From Angiostrongylus vasorum (lineage: Eukaryota; Nematoda; Chromadorea; Rhabditida; Metastrongylidae), in assembly GCA_018806985.1 (NCBI GenBank), contig JADANN010000465.1, positions 186,001 to 250,000 on the forward strand: 64,000 nucleotides of DNA. Direction: 5' to 3'. Positions within the stretch are counted from its first letter, which is position 1. Every line of letters starts with the position of its first letter. Under the pieces are notes generated by a model. It worked only from the letters and a program-made list of their open reading frames with translations. It made no database searches and was not told the DNA's origin. The position numbers and the translations under genes were made by a program. Positions 53,561-64,000 of this stretch are shown piece by piece.

Positions 53561-54898
53561 TTCTAATTGTGAGAGCGACGTACGAAAAGTGAGATGGGAA
53601 AGCAAAGGGGTGCAGGTTGATGGCTGGCAAGCACATAATCTTCTACTTGCTGATAAGATTGTTCCCAGCATTAAGCGCTAATCAAGGAAAACGAAATTTT
53701 TGCTCATTTCCGGGGTTCGTTTGTAAAGAAAGGCTCTATGGCTGCATCTAAAGAAAACGACATTCTCTATTGAAAATAAACTCTTCCTGATTTCTCATTA
53801 ATGGAAATAAAATCCTTAAATGTTCTCACTCATGCAGATTTATGGATCCTAGCAGATCTTATTCAATTTCATAAAGATCGCAATAAGCCGAGATAAGCCT
53901 GTCTAACATTGAAAGGGTGAATTATTCCACGCCCAGGATATACAACACATGTGATTCAAAGGTTTTAATTAGTATTTTAACTATTCTAAATGACAAGTTT
54001 TCATCAAGAACGTGCTTGTCTTAGATAGGCGAAGAATGATAGATGACAACAAACTAGTATGTCTCTCGTAGAAACACTGGGAATGTTACGCTGGTTGGAC
54101 AAGAGGATATCGCCAAATAAGTTGATACAGCCACCAACATAACGCCGCTCATGGACATGAACATAGCATGAAAGCGTAAAGGTGTAAATGAGGAAAGTGA
54201 ATTGCTCTATTTTAACTTTCGACTTAAACATGACCTAAAGAATGTTTCCACCTAATCTTTAAGAGATCATTAGAAATTTTCCTACAGGCTTTTAGTGAAC
54301 GACTTTCACTTCAACATTACAATACGTCCTTCACAGTAGCTCTCATGTATTTCATTACAGGACCTCGGACTCTTGAAATAACTCAAGGCCGGAAATTAGA
54401 AAATATGGTCAATTGTCTCTACGATTTTCAGATCGCATCTTTACATCATTAACTAAACACAAGAAGAACGTCATTAAGATCAAACGGAAGAGCACGCAAA
54501 TTAGACACAAGAAAACGGAAGAAAATACCTGGATGGTACCATATCTACTACTAGTACAAGAACAAGTACTACAATGGTTTACTGCATGCATTAAAAACAA
54601 GTGCACTTCCAACTATGTGCCTATATAGATTGCATGTAACAATCGTAAATCCCTTTTTTAAAAGGGGATTAACAGCATTAACTTAAACCAGTACAAGGAC
54701 TACGTCGAACATTTCAAATACATCACATTAAAAAAGCATAATATGATCAGCAAATGGACGAAATGTGTACATCGGGACATCACCAAATCCACCATCCTCA
54801 CCGAGGATGGCCTTCGTAATTGTAACAATATTGATTCTATTCGTAAAAGTTCTGTTTATGCCACTCTAATCCAGGCTACGCTATGAATAAACGAACAT

Positions 54899-57800
54899 TC
54901 ATGACCTTAGGATTTGACTGACCATTGCCAATGAAGAATTTCTGTATGAAGAACCAAAGTGATTCCTGAAAAAACAGCCAGTTGTGAATTTCTAGTCGAT
55001 TTAAGGTAGGAGTTATTTAATAGACATAAAATGATACTATGCTCTCAAGGAATCTGAAGGTTGGCAACACAAAAGAAATAGAAGGAACCAGGGAAAGAAA
55101 AAATTATGTAAAAAATTACCAGTGATTAAGAGAATGAAAGAGATGATAGAGGAGGACGCGCTGCTTTCTTCCAGGTCGTTGTGGAAGTACAGCGTGATAG
55201 GCTGCCCAGAAATCACTTCCAAAGCCACCAAACATATCCATAATACCCTGCTCGTATTCTGGATCACAAAATGCACTTGCAGGGTCGAAAATCACTGAAA
55301 TCTACTTTAAACGTTTGTTCCAAGTTTTTCTTCCCACTTCCTGGGACGTCGAATTAGTGTGGAATCAATAGTTGTACACGAAAAAAGCACTTAAATACGA
55401 TATTTACTACACTAGCCAACTCCAATCAGTTTCAGAGTTTTGACGTAATTACAGCAAATTCCTCTGTAATTGATAAACCTTAATGCAGATGCGAAGAAAG
55501 ACACTCGATAGAAAGGATGAAGCTCTCGGCTTTGATCAATCCTGGGGGACGCGCCACGCATTCGAATTCATTAAGTATCGCTGCAGGTGACTGAATTATA
55601 TATGGCCTATACAATGACTCGCGATGGCCTACTGATGTAACGAGCCAGAGCTGTGGTCCTCCTAGACAGGTTTGTTACCATTTTGCCAACCGCGAAGGAA
55701 TGGAGGGCTCGTTGAGCCAGAATGCGGGAATCGATCTCATGAGTACTGCAGGGCGGCACCGACCACTGCGCTACACGCGCCCTCTGGATAGGCTACTTTT
55801 AGTGCTTTGTAATTCAATACATTTGCAAAGAGAACATCAACATGAGAGAGTTCAACTGTGAAATTATTTAACAATGTCGACTCCATCCCTCGCCATTTGT
55901 GTTAAAATCGGACAATATTTGAGTTATTGCTAACTAACCTTCAAGTGCCCACGCTTATGTGTATAAGAGAAAAAAGATTTCAAGGAAATACTATCTGGTT
56001 CTACCTGGACCATCGCCATCAGAAGACCAGTTTCCGCTCCACAAGTCACCGTGTACTAATGCTGGCACCACGTCTGCACATGGAGTAAGAAGTGACGTCG
56101 CTTTCCTCTCCAATTCTGGCCATACGGAAAGAACGTCTCTATTTCCTTTCTAAACAAGCAAGCTGTACTTAAATAAATCGTTTGTTAATCACAAAACTCT
56201 TCCTATCAAGCCCTAAACGGACTAATAATTTCTTTCTTCATCATATACTTGTACAACACCACTGATTATTTATTCGACTTCAACTCGTAGATGTTGAGTA
56301 CTGGAGAAGCAGAATGGGTAATACGAACTGATTTCACCTCCAGCTCTTTGCTGCGCGGAGCTTTTTGCCACACTTTTTGTGTTCAATCAATATCTTCTTA
56401 ACACATATATTACACCAGGCCCTAATGGACAAAGACTATTTTTTACAGTTTTTACAGAAAAAAAGATACTCCTCACGACTCATTTTATTTAAGCCGCAGC
56501 AAAACTGTTACCTACAAGCAGACTGAGATACCGACATGAGCTAACATACGGTGTATTTTTGGAGACATTACAGATTCACAATTCTATAGTGCTCGAAGGA
56601 ATTTGCGATTCATCTATACCTCATCTTTCTACAATGTAAAAGCTTTACAATCCACACTTTTAGTGATTACCGTTGGAACCGGCGGCGGGTAGTGCAGTGG
56701 CAGTGATGGGGTTCATCATGAGTACTGGGATGCTTCGGTCCTGCCTCAGGCTCACCAAGCCTCTCATCCTCTCAGGATCGTGAAAGTGGTATCAGATTTG
56801 TCTGGGAGCAATTCACTTTCAGCAATCCAATTGGGAACGCTCTATCCATGCTACCTTAATATTCCAGGGAGAATCGGCTCGACCAGTAGCATTCAATAAT
56901 ATCCATAAGGAAGATGACAATCCTCAAGCAGCAGTCGGATCCTAGCGTGAAATGCATAAAACCTCTATGGATGATGAATCCGAGAAAACGAATCGAATGC
57001 ACACAGTAGTGGAATTCGCACAATACGTGTGAAGACGGGTCGTGTAAAAGAAAAAGACAAAAATAAAAAAAGTATCTGTTGGAACCTAACCAGGAACAAA
57101 TACATCATTGCCTGCACCTACTTGACATGTCTGGCAATTATATCAGCAGATATGGGTTAATAATATCTTCACAATCTCTTCGAACACTTGCAGCCCATGT
57201 GGCGCAGTGGTCGGAGGCGCCCTGCAATACATATGGAATTGATCCCCGCGCCTAAGGCTCACTAAGGCTTCCATCCCTCCAGGGTCGACAAATTGGTACT
57301 AGACTTGTCCGGGAGGATAGCAGCATTGGCTCCACGGTAGGCCACCGTGAGCCATTGTAAAAACCAGATATTCATGGAGTCATCTCCCACGATGCTTAAT
57401 TAAGACGAATGCATGGCGCATTCTTCAGGGATTGGTCAACGCCGAAAGCTCTATTCTTTTTTTTTTACCATATTTCTGCATTTTCTTCCCTGATATTGTG
57501 AAATGAAGGTGTCGGCACGACTTTTTCACATTGTCCCCACAGACCTTCAATACACTCACCAAATCATCTTAACGACTGAACATTTCGGTTCTGATACGAC
57601 CCACATATGACTTATGCGTTTCGAGGAAAACTGGGCAGTAGGTCTTGTACGACTCATCTTATTTTTGGCTGTTTATTTTGCCTCCAAAATTTCTTGCTAA
57701 ACATTTTGTATTCACTCCTTATGTTATCCAACAGGGACGAGCCTTTGCGAAGAATTTTTTTCCCGGAAATTATTAGTTAATTAACCGTTTAGACGAATAT

Positions 57801-60800
57801 GTTTGCCTGAATTGAATTCAGCGGTGAAAGTATCACACTCTGTTGCTGGAATGAGGATAGAGAGAGTATCATATATGAAAATGGCACTATAACAGGCAGC
57901 TTCCCGCGAGATCACCGAGGCGGTTAGTCTACTTTTGTTTTGACAGGGAAACGCGAAAACTGTTGCTAATAAGGCGGATGTATATAATTCCTAGTAGAAT
58001 ACTCTTGAGGCTTGTGTGAGTTAAATATGACTATTCACTTGAGCGGTCGAAAATAAGGCCTAGTCTCACATGCCCGCCACATAAAACTAAGCTTTATCGA
58101 CAATGTTTTAAAGAAGAGGTGTATGTATTGGAAATGGAGATACTCGAATAGCTTGGAAATCTCTTAACTTCGGACCCCACAGAGTTTTATTCACAAGCCG
58201 AAGTGGGGCTTCGGTAATTCCTCAACTGCTATCTGAAGGCTTCATTTCCCATTGATGGGTAACAGAACAACGTAGTGATGAAATCCATTTCTTTTCTTTG
58301 CACGACTGCCGCTTCTTTTGTTCATAAATATTCGTCCAGTTCACAATCAGATCTCAAATATCTGTGATAAATGATTAGTTAGTGTAGAATATCGTATATA
58401 TCGCATATCGCACGATATCGTATAGTACTTGCACGATATCGTATGAAACTAGGTTGTTTCATTACTCATCGCTGATCTGAACATCACTATCTCCGTTCTC
58501 ATAGTCCGATTTACCTTCGTCAAGCTGTTCGATGGAGTACAACTGATTCCTAACTTCCCCAATTTATTTATTTTTTATTTTTATTTGATTAATCTTCACG
58601 TCCACTGTGCGAACCCCGGCACTCCTCGCATTCCTTTCCTCGCATCCACTGTCCATGGAGATCTTACAACTTTTACGTGTGGCCTCGGTTGCTGCTCGGG
58701 GATTTTCATCTCATCTTGACTGTTATAGAATGCTGGTCGAGCAATTCTCCCTGGAGTCTTGAGAGAGCCGGGCTGGTGCGTGCCCAATTGGATTGCAAAG
58801 AGTGATTCTTTCCTAGACAAATCCGGCACCAATTTCCCGAAATCGGAGGGATGAGGGGCTTGGTTGGCCGGGAGCGGAATCGAACTAGCACCATGCTCGT
58901 GATGACGAGCTCACTACCACCGCGCTATCCGCCCCAACTTCCCCCATACTTTCGGCATATTCATCTTCACTCTCGATAGACAGAAGATCAAAACCTAATT
59001 CCAATTCGTGACGTGATTCAATCTCACAGAACTTTTTTTTACTTAGTTACTGATTGTCTTTTTCCTTTTCTGTTGTTATAATGAGTCATAGTTTTAATAT
59101 GGAAGTTGTTACCGACCACCAAAGGGTAACAGCATTGTGGATGGACGGCGGACATTTTTTTCATCACATACAAAATCTTGAAATGTTCTAAAAACGTAAT
59201 GATATATTGAAAAACGCTTATCAATACACAGAACATTTTTTGGAAGAATATATTGTAGTCTATCAAAATTCACAGAAAAATAGAATAGAGCAAAATATAC
59301 GACAGAAAAGCAGCAATATTTACATGCAAAGTGATAGGTTGACCAATATGAGTTCAGTCCTATTCATATCAGGTGTAGCAAAAAGCTAGACGTCGTCACA
59401 ACCCTGTACGAACGAAAACTGGTTGCCATCCCTGTGTTAATGAATCACTCTTAAAGCAGGGAACTTTTACTGTATACGAGATGCGAAGCAAAACGGAATG
59501 AGAAACGCGTTAGGCACCTGCGTTAAAGATCTAATAACGGTTCTACTAAACTATCTCAGGAACTTAGGTGATGAAACAACCCAACCAGTAATATGCGGGT
59601 GAGGAAAGTCATGGAGAAGTAACAGTTAGCATCTAACTAGACAGAGTTGCCAGACTGGATGTGTCGTATAAAAGATTATCTATATAAGATAATAAATTCA
59701 AGATGAATTTTAAATTCAAGATGAAGATTAAGATAATGCAGATGAAGGTGAAGATTAATCCAAGTTAGTCCTCTTTTACACGTTCCTTCTCGTTTTGAAT
59801 TCCATCGGTCTCACTTTTTCGATGGAAAATCTAGCGCGTCTTTATAGCTCTCGCCAGCTGTAGATTAAGCTAGCGCTGTTCGATGCGAATATCTAACGGC
59901 CCTGTCGCCTCCGTTTAAAAATCCAACAGCTTTGCTAAGTAGCTAAATATGGCACACAGATATAGCACATTTAGTCAGACATGATAAAGCGTAAAAGGAT
60001 AGAGCGCATGGAGTTAACCATTTCTATGCATAGCGCTATGCATCCGACTTCAATAAAGCATCGTAGAGGTGGTCGGATCCATATTCAGCCTACCCAGTGG
60101 CTTATAGTGGCCTACCCATGTGTTAGGTCAGCGCTAATACACTTCCAAATAACTGGTTTTTGCATATTCCGACCCCGGAGACAGTAAGCACCTTGAGCAC
60201 AAGAGGAGGATTGAATTAACGATCGAGGCAGTTGGTATTCTAGAGCACCTCTGACCACTGCTCTACGTGTACCTCAAGATGGGTCTTAGCAGCATTCTAC
60301 TAAATCGACTTGGTTTCCTATCGACTAATCCGTTGCACGTCAACCTGTTTCGGAAAAAAATTCTTCAGTAGAGTTCGGAACAGTGCAAGTGCAAGAAAAT
60401 AAAGCCACATTCTACACCACTGTGCTAACAATGGGCTCTAAGAAGATTCATTTTCGAACTCTTCGCATCAATATGAAGTTGTAAATAAGCTTCTTTAACA
60501 CTCTTGTTTATATAAGACGTTTCAGCTATTCAATCCTCAGAACTGATAAAGTAGCGCACCAGCTTATCTAACGTCTACCAAGTCCTTAGACCTCAAGCAG
60601 AATCACTTCTAGTCTTAACACTATTACAAATTTCTTCACCGCTTTCTTACATGTCTTGAAAGAAGCGTAACTGACAAGCAGAACTGTTCTTTTTATTTTT
60701 GGAAGATTTGATGCACCCATGCTAAGCTAGCACCGTAATGGCGTGATATAATAAACACGATAGATCGGGCTTACCACTTAATATTAAAAAAATAATTTGG

Positions 60801-63453
60801 CTTCGAGAAAAATCTTTCTAAAGCTAACAAAAAAGACCATAAGGGTAGAGAAAAGGATTTTACCATTCCGCGTAGCAAATTTAGTTGTGAGTTCTACAGA
60901 TAAAGGAACAGAAGATCTACAAAGTATCGCAATTTAGTATGGGTTTTGCCCAGATGTCGATACTCACAATAAAATCACATCTGCCATTGAGTAAAAAGTA
61001 AGCAAAATAGGTTTGGAGAGATCAATCGCCTATAGAGCTTGCATGCCACTGAAATGGCTTATTCAAATAAGAGAGGTAGAAGAAGCTGAATTACCATATT
61101 TAACTGAAAGTAATATGTAGCCCACCTCGATCAGCATGTCAACTTGAACTTTTAGCCGGTTTCTAACGAAAAAAGTCTAAAAATCAGTTTTTCTTAAAAA
61201 TAGTGCGAATCGCGAAATAAGTAAATAAATTATTCTTTTTAATTCACGTACTGCCCAGTCATCACACCATTCGTTTTTCTGGGGTAGAAATCCACAGCAG
61301 GTTTCCGTATGAAATCCGAATTGTTTAACGCCTGCTTTAGAACTCCCACCAGTGTTCGGACTTCCCACATAACTTTCAGCACGTTTGGATTCACCCAGAC
61401 TTTCCTCATTGTGTTTGTGCATTCTGGAAACATTTCAGATCTTCTTCGATTTTGCTTGGAATGCTACACATATTGTGAGAAATAACTACATTTGAGCACA
61501 ATTATGCTGAAATATTCGCAAAACTCCGGACCGCAAGTGTCTAGGTGGCGATCGAACCCGCTGTTACCCTTTCCGGGGTTAACGTGTTCGCCACCACACT
61601 ATGCGGCTCCTTCGTTTCGTCTTTCAGCTAGTTTTCATCTAACAGTGCCATTAGCAATAATACAACAACATTTGTATTATAATTTACAAGATTTCTTTGT
61701 TTAGAAAAAAGCGTTACATTTTATGTCATGACCTTGCTAACTGTGTGCCGAGGTCTACCAATGCACGTCGACCTCCTTCACCATTCATGTCAATGTATTC
61801 CGTGATCAATGCCCAGCCATGAGCTGCATAAAACTAGGTTAAATCACCTTGTATTGCCTAAGGCAGAATGCATTAAATGGGATAGGTTATTGGTACATAC
61901 AAAATACGTTCAGTAAGCAAATTATCCACGAAATCCGATTCAAAAAGGTTGCTGTGGCTATAACACGAAAATCCTTCAGAGAATAAGGAAAAAGAATGTC
62001 TGTAGAGAAACAAAACAAGCAAGATATTTATTTTGCCTGTCTCCTTCCCCATTTTCCCAATAGTATTAACGACTCGGCTGCCACAAGGTTTTAGTAAAAT
62101 GTCAATCTAACGACTTTCAAAAGGCCCCAGTGCCTGATGTACCGGCTGTTTTGAACAGGCTTATAAGTAGAAAATTTCTTAAACTGACCTAAAGGGGTTC
62201 TGAATGTGTACTGTAGCCCCACAAAGATGACTAGTTGTATCACCAAATTATGTCCTGCAAGACTATAAAGAAAAAAAACATAAAGAATTATGTGAGCTCA
62301 CCTCCAAGGTTGACAACATCGATCGGTCTAGGCGCTCGTACAGTATTAGTTTCAACTATTGCTTTCAACGAAGCTGCTTCGCCTCGAAACATAATATCAG
62401 CCTATAATACAGCATCTCGATTTTTAAAGAAATATAGAGCCTTTGTGCTTTCTTTGTGCTGAAAAACATTAGCAGCCTGTAAGCGTAATAGTGGGGTTCG
62501 ATGTCCATCGCAAACAACTGCGGTCCGGAGTTTTGCAAACATCTCAGCACCATTATAGTTGTAAGTATGGTTGTTATTTCAAAAAAATCATGTATTTCCG
62601 GTCTTCTTAAACCTTGCTTTAACGTCCAACATCCCAATAATTTAAACAAATGGGTGCGCCCACACAAACCATCTCAGCTCGTTCCACGCCTATATGTGGA
62701 CGATATGTTGATAAACGCAAATGAATAACAGTGGTGAGACCTCAGAAGCAATTGCAAGCAGAAGATGAACTTCGTAGTCTTGCTTTGCTTGACTAACTCA
62801 TGCCTTTCCGCTCTAATTCCCCCAAGGCTTCTATTTAAAAAGGTGGAAACAACATAAGTGGCGGTTCAATTTCATTCACAACAAATGAGCCACCGCTTTG
62901 CGGTCCCGAATAATGTGGAAATTTAGCTTTCACTATACCTTTAAGCGTCCACTGCAAAGCCCGGAGACCTACTATTAGGCACCTTACTCATAAAAAGCCT
63001 CCGTACGAATTGTGGAGGTCCACACATTTTTCGCACGACTGGGACTTAAGAGCAGCTCTAGCACACTACAGGCATAGAAGAAAAGTCTTACTTGTGCCCG
63101 CCCGAGTTACTCAATGATTGATGGAATTAGAGATATAGCAGACATGAAATTTAAAAAAGCTTAGTTCATTTGCTATAAATGGGAACTTTTCTGACAATCT
63201 ATCGAAGAGAGTTCAACTGCCCAGATAGGACTTATGGTTAAAAAAAATGAAACAATTCCTAGTACAGTTGTAATCATACTATTTTACAAATACTCACTCC
63301 TTTCTTAATGTTTGACTTCACGAATACTTTGCCAAATGATTGGGTTTCGTAACCACGGCCGGAATTGATACAACCGCCTCCACCACGACCAAATGGTATC
63401 AGTTCCTCATTTAGGTAATCTTCCAGCACCTTCTTCATACTATCTTTCGGCAT
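54899..63453 (-). CDS. FN3K: Fructosamine-3-kinase / ketosamine-3-kinase, 8 exons
   Basis: Cytosolic kinase that phosphorylates fructosamines or ketosamines on glycated proteins so that the sugar falls off. Exons (high to low): 63453-63298, 62401-62302, 61823-61733, 61423-61252, 61176-61126, 56149-56005, 55294-55120, 54965-54899; phases fit, 318 residues (human FN3KRP 309). N-lobe: GRGGGGCINSGRGYET (human SGGGCISQGRSYDT, glycine-rich), VFVKSN with the ATP lysine, GEAASLKAI. Hinge and C-lobe: ALITEYIDM, FGFHTETCCGFLPQKNEW (human FGFDVVTCCGYLPQVNDW), NRLKVQVDML, LVHGDLWSGNW (catalytic Asp, Asn), VIFDPASAF (DPA metal-binding Asp), GGFGSDFW..YH, LFHSLNHWNHFG. TTACAG ends one base before the ATG, a plausible spliced-leader site. 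Intron 5 is 5 kb and carries S1 and S3 copies. Confidence 0.95.
55505..55785 (-). repeat. S1 SINE copy in FN3K intron 6
   Basis: Inverted full copy; CACTGCGCTACACGCGCCC is the inverted box A end. Confidence 0.75.
56690..57080 (+). repeat. S3 SINE copy in FN3K intron 5
   Basis: GCGGGTAGTGCAGTGGCAGT head, GGATGCTTCGGTCCTGCC, CAATCCAATTGGGAACGC, end GACGGGTCGTGTAAAAGAAA. Confidence 0.72.
57193..57465 (+). repeat. S1 SINE copy in FN3K intron 5
   Basis: CCCATGTGGCGCAGTGGTCG head and GGATTGGTCAACGCCG end, followed by a run of T. Confidence 0.75.
58565..58935 (-). repeat. S3 tRNA-derived SINE, reference copy
   Basis: Read on the minus strand: GGGGCGGATAGCGCGGTGG (box A, TAGCGCGGTGG), GTGCTAGTTCGATTCCGC (box B), body GGGAAATTGGTGCCGG, CAATTGGGCACGCACC, GAGAATTGCTCGACCAGC, then AAAATCCCCGAGCAGCAACC and the 3' end GTGAAGATTAATCAAATAAA with an A-rich tail. 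No protein is encoded. Lies in FN3K intron 5. Confidence 0.78.
60040..60275 (-). repeat. S1 SINE copy, diverged
   Basis: Inverted copy: CATCCGACTTCAATAAAGC at the left, CACTGCTCTACGTGTACC at the right. Confidence 0.62.
61485..61650 (-). repeat. S2 SINE copy in FN3K intron 3
   Basis: Inverted: ATTCGCAAAACTCCGGACCG, CGATCGAACCCGCTGTTACC (box B), CACCACACTATGCGG. Confidence 0.66.
62495..62565 (+). repeat. S2 SINE 3' fragment in FN3K intron 1
   Basis: ACTGCGGTCCGGAGTTTTGC, AAACATCTCAGCACCATTAT. Confidence 0.6.
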
Positions 63454-64000
63454 TCTGTAACCTGTGCTGAAAGTCTGTGACTCTAATATGGACCTTAACT
63501 AATGAACGGTAAGAAATGCACGTAGAATTCGATTCATGAAGAGCAATCGTACTGAAGAAACTCTAAATTATCGCTATTTTCTTCATATTGTAACCGGTAG
63601 TTGACAGAAAAGGGATAAGAAAAAGTGGTCCCCTCAATAAGACGTGGATGAAGTGTTTCTAGGAATGTTTCCACAGTAGTTGTAATAGTTTGAGCCATAA
63701 CAAAATACAAGACACTGTGCTACAGATCCCAATCTGTCCAGAAACCCCATCGCGTTGTGACAAACTGGGAAAAGCAATGGGATGTTTCTTGTTTGTATAA
63801 AACGTACTTGCCCATTGGCTGTTCAAGCCTCCTTCCAGCAGTCGTATAAAGCACACGTATTCCCATTGTGCGGATAAAACTACTATGTGACGTAAGAAAA
63901 CAGCACTGAATCTAATACGGTTTTAGTGACCTGAAGGCACATCGGTCGTTTTCTAGCAAAAACCTGATGCAGAAACCGTATATAATCCACAGTTCTCTGT
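63454..64000. other. Upstream flank of FN3K
   Basis: Presumed promoter side of the minus-strand FN3K gene. The frame at 63659-63856 (minus) has no recognisable domain. Nothing else was identified. Confidence 0.4.

Larger units (their letters stand above)
48637..54898. other. Repeat-rich interval between MFSD5-like and FN3K genes
   Basis: No confident gene. It contains an S1 copy, a hammerhead-like copy, S2 copies (49705-50060, 53165-53560), an RTE-derived composite (50190-51690) and an S3 copy. Minus-strand frames at 51903-52187 and 54004-54231 and a plus frame at 54413-54628 have no recognisable domain. The 3' flank of FN3K starts at its lower edge. Confidence 0.5.

Overview
The window is nuclear DNA of a nematode, most likely a clade V strongylid (hookworm-like). 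Three things support this. The best gene is an flp-17 neuropeptide precursor (two KSAFVRF-Gly units plus KSQYVRF-Gly). Introns have short AT-rich acceptors (TTTTAG, TTTCAG) and carry many repeats. The retrotransposon relics are RTE-type. No prokaryotic gene, plasmid, phage or CRISPR array was seen. All gene models were built by hand from conserved protein segments and checked for splice-phase agreement. Protein families were recognised from memory, with no database search.

Layout. 38-7386 (minus): hnRNP L-like splicing regulator, 14 exons, apparently complete. 7983-11820 (plus): PEX3 peroxin, 8 exons, starting about 600 bp head-to-head from hnRNP L. 13573-15257 (plus): UTP23, 4 exons. 16250-18760 (minus): broken RTE retrotransposon. 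19845-24976 (plus): ITFG2-like KICSTOR subunit, first exon not found. 24977-31771: repeats and anonymous sequence. 31772-36196 (plus): flp-17, 3 exons with a 3.8 kb second intron. 36197-40539: repeats. 40540-48044 (minus): MFSD5-like transporter, 10 exons. 48316-48636 (plus): possible galectin-like relic with an in-frame TGA. 48637-54898: repeats, including a second RTE relic. 54899-63453 (minus): fructosamine-3-kinase, 8 exons, apparently complete. 63454-64000: upstream of FN3K, nothing recognised.

The genes are ordinary single-copy housekeeping or neuronal genes with no evident shared pathway. The space between and inside them is filled by a dense set of dispersed elements. Three families (called S1, S2 and S3 here) have a tRNA-like head with box A and box B, so they look like tRNA-derived SINEs. 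A fourth (R4) shares its sequence with the 5' end of the RTE elements and looks like a short non-autonomous RTE derivative. A fifth carries a conserved core that reads like a minimal hammerhead ribozyme (CTGANGA, stem II, GAAAC-GTC or GAAAC-GTT), flanked at one copy by a 14-bp target duplication; this recalls Penelope-like elements. This ribozyme-like family, and the near-perfect inverted SINE pair at 41845-42195, are the observations most worth a second look.
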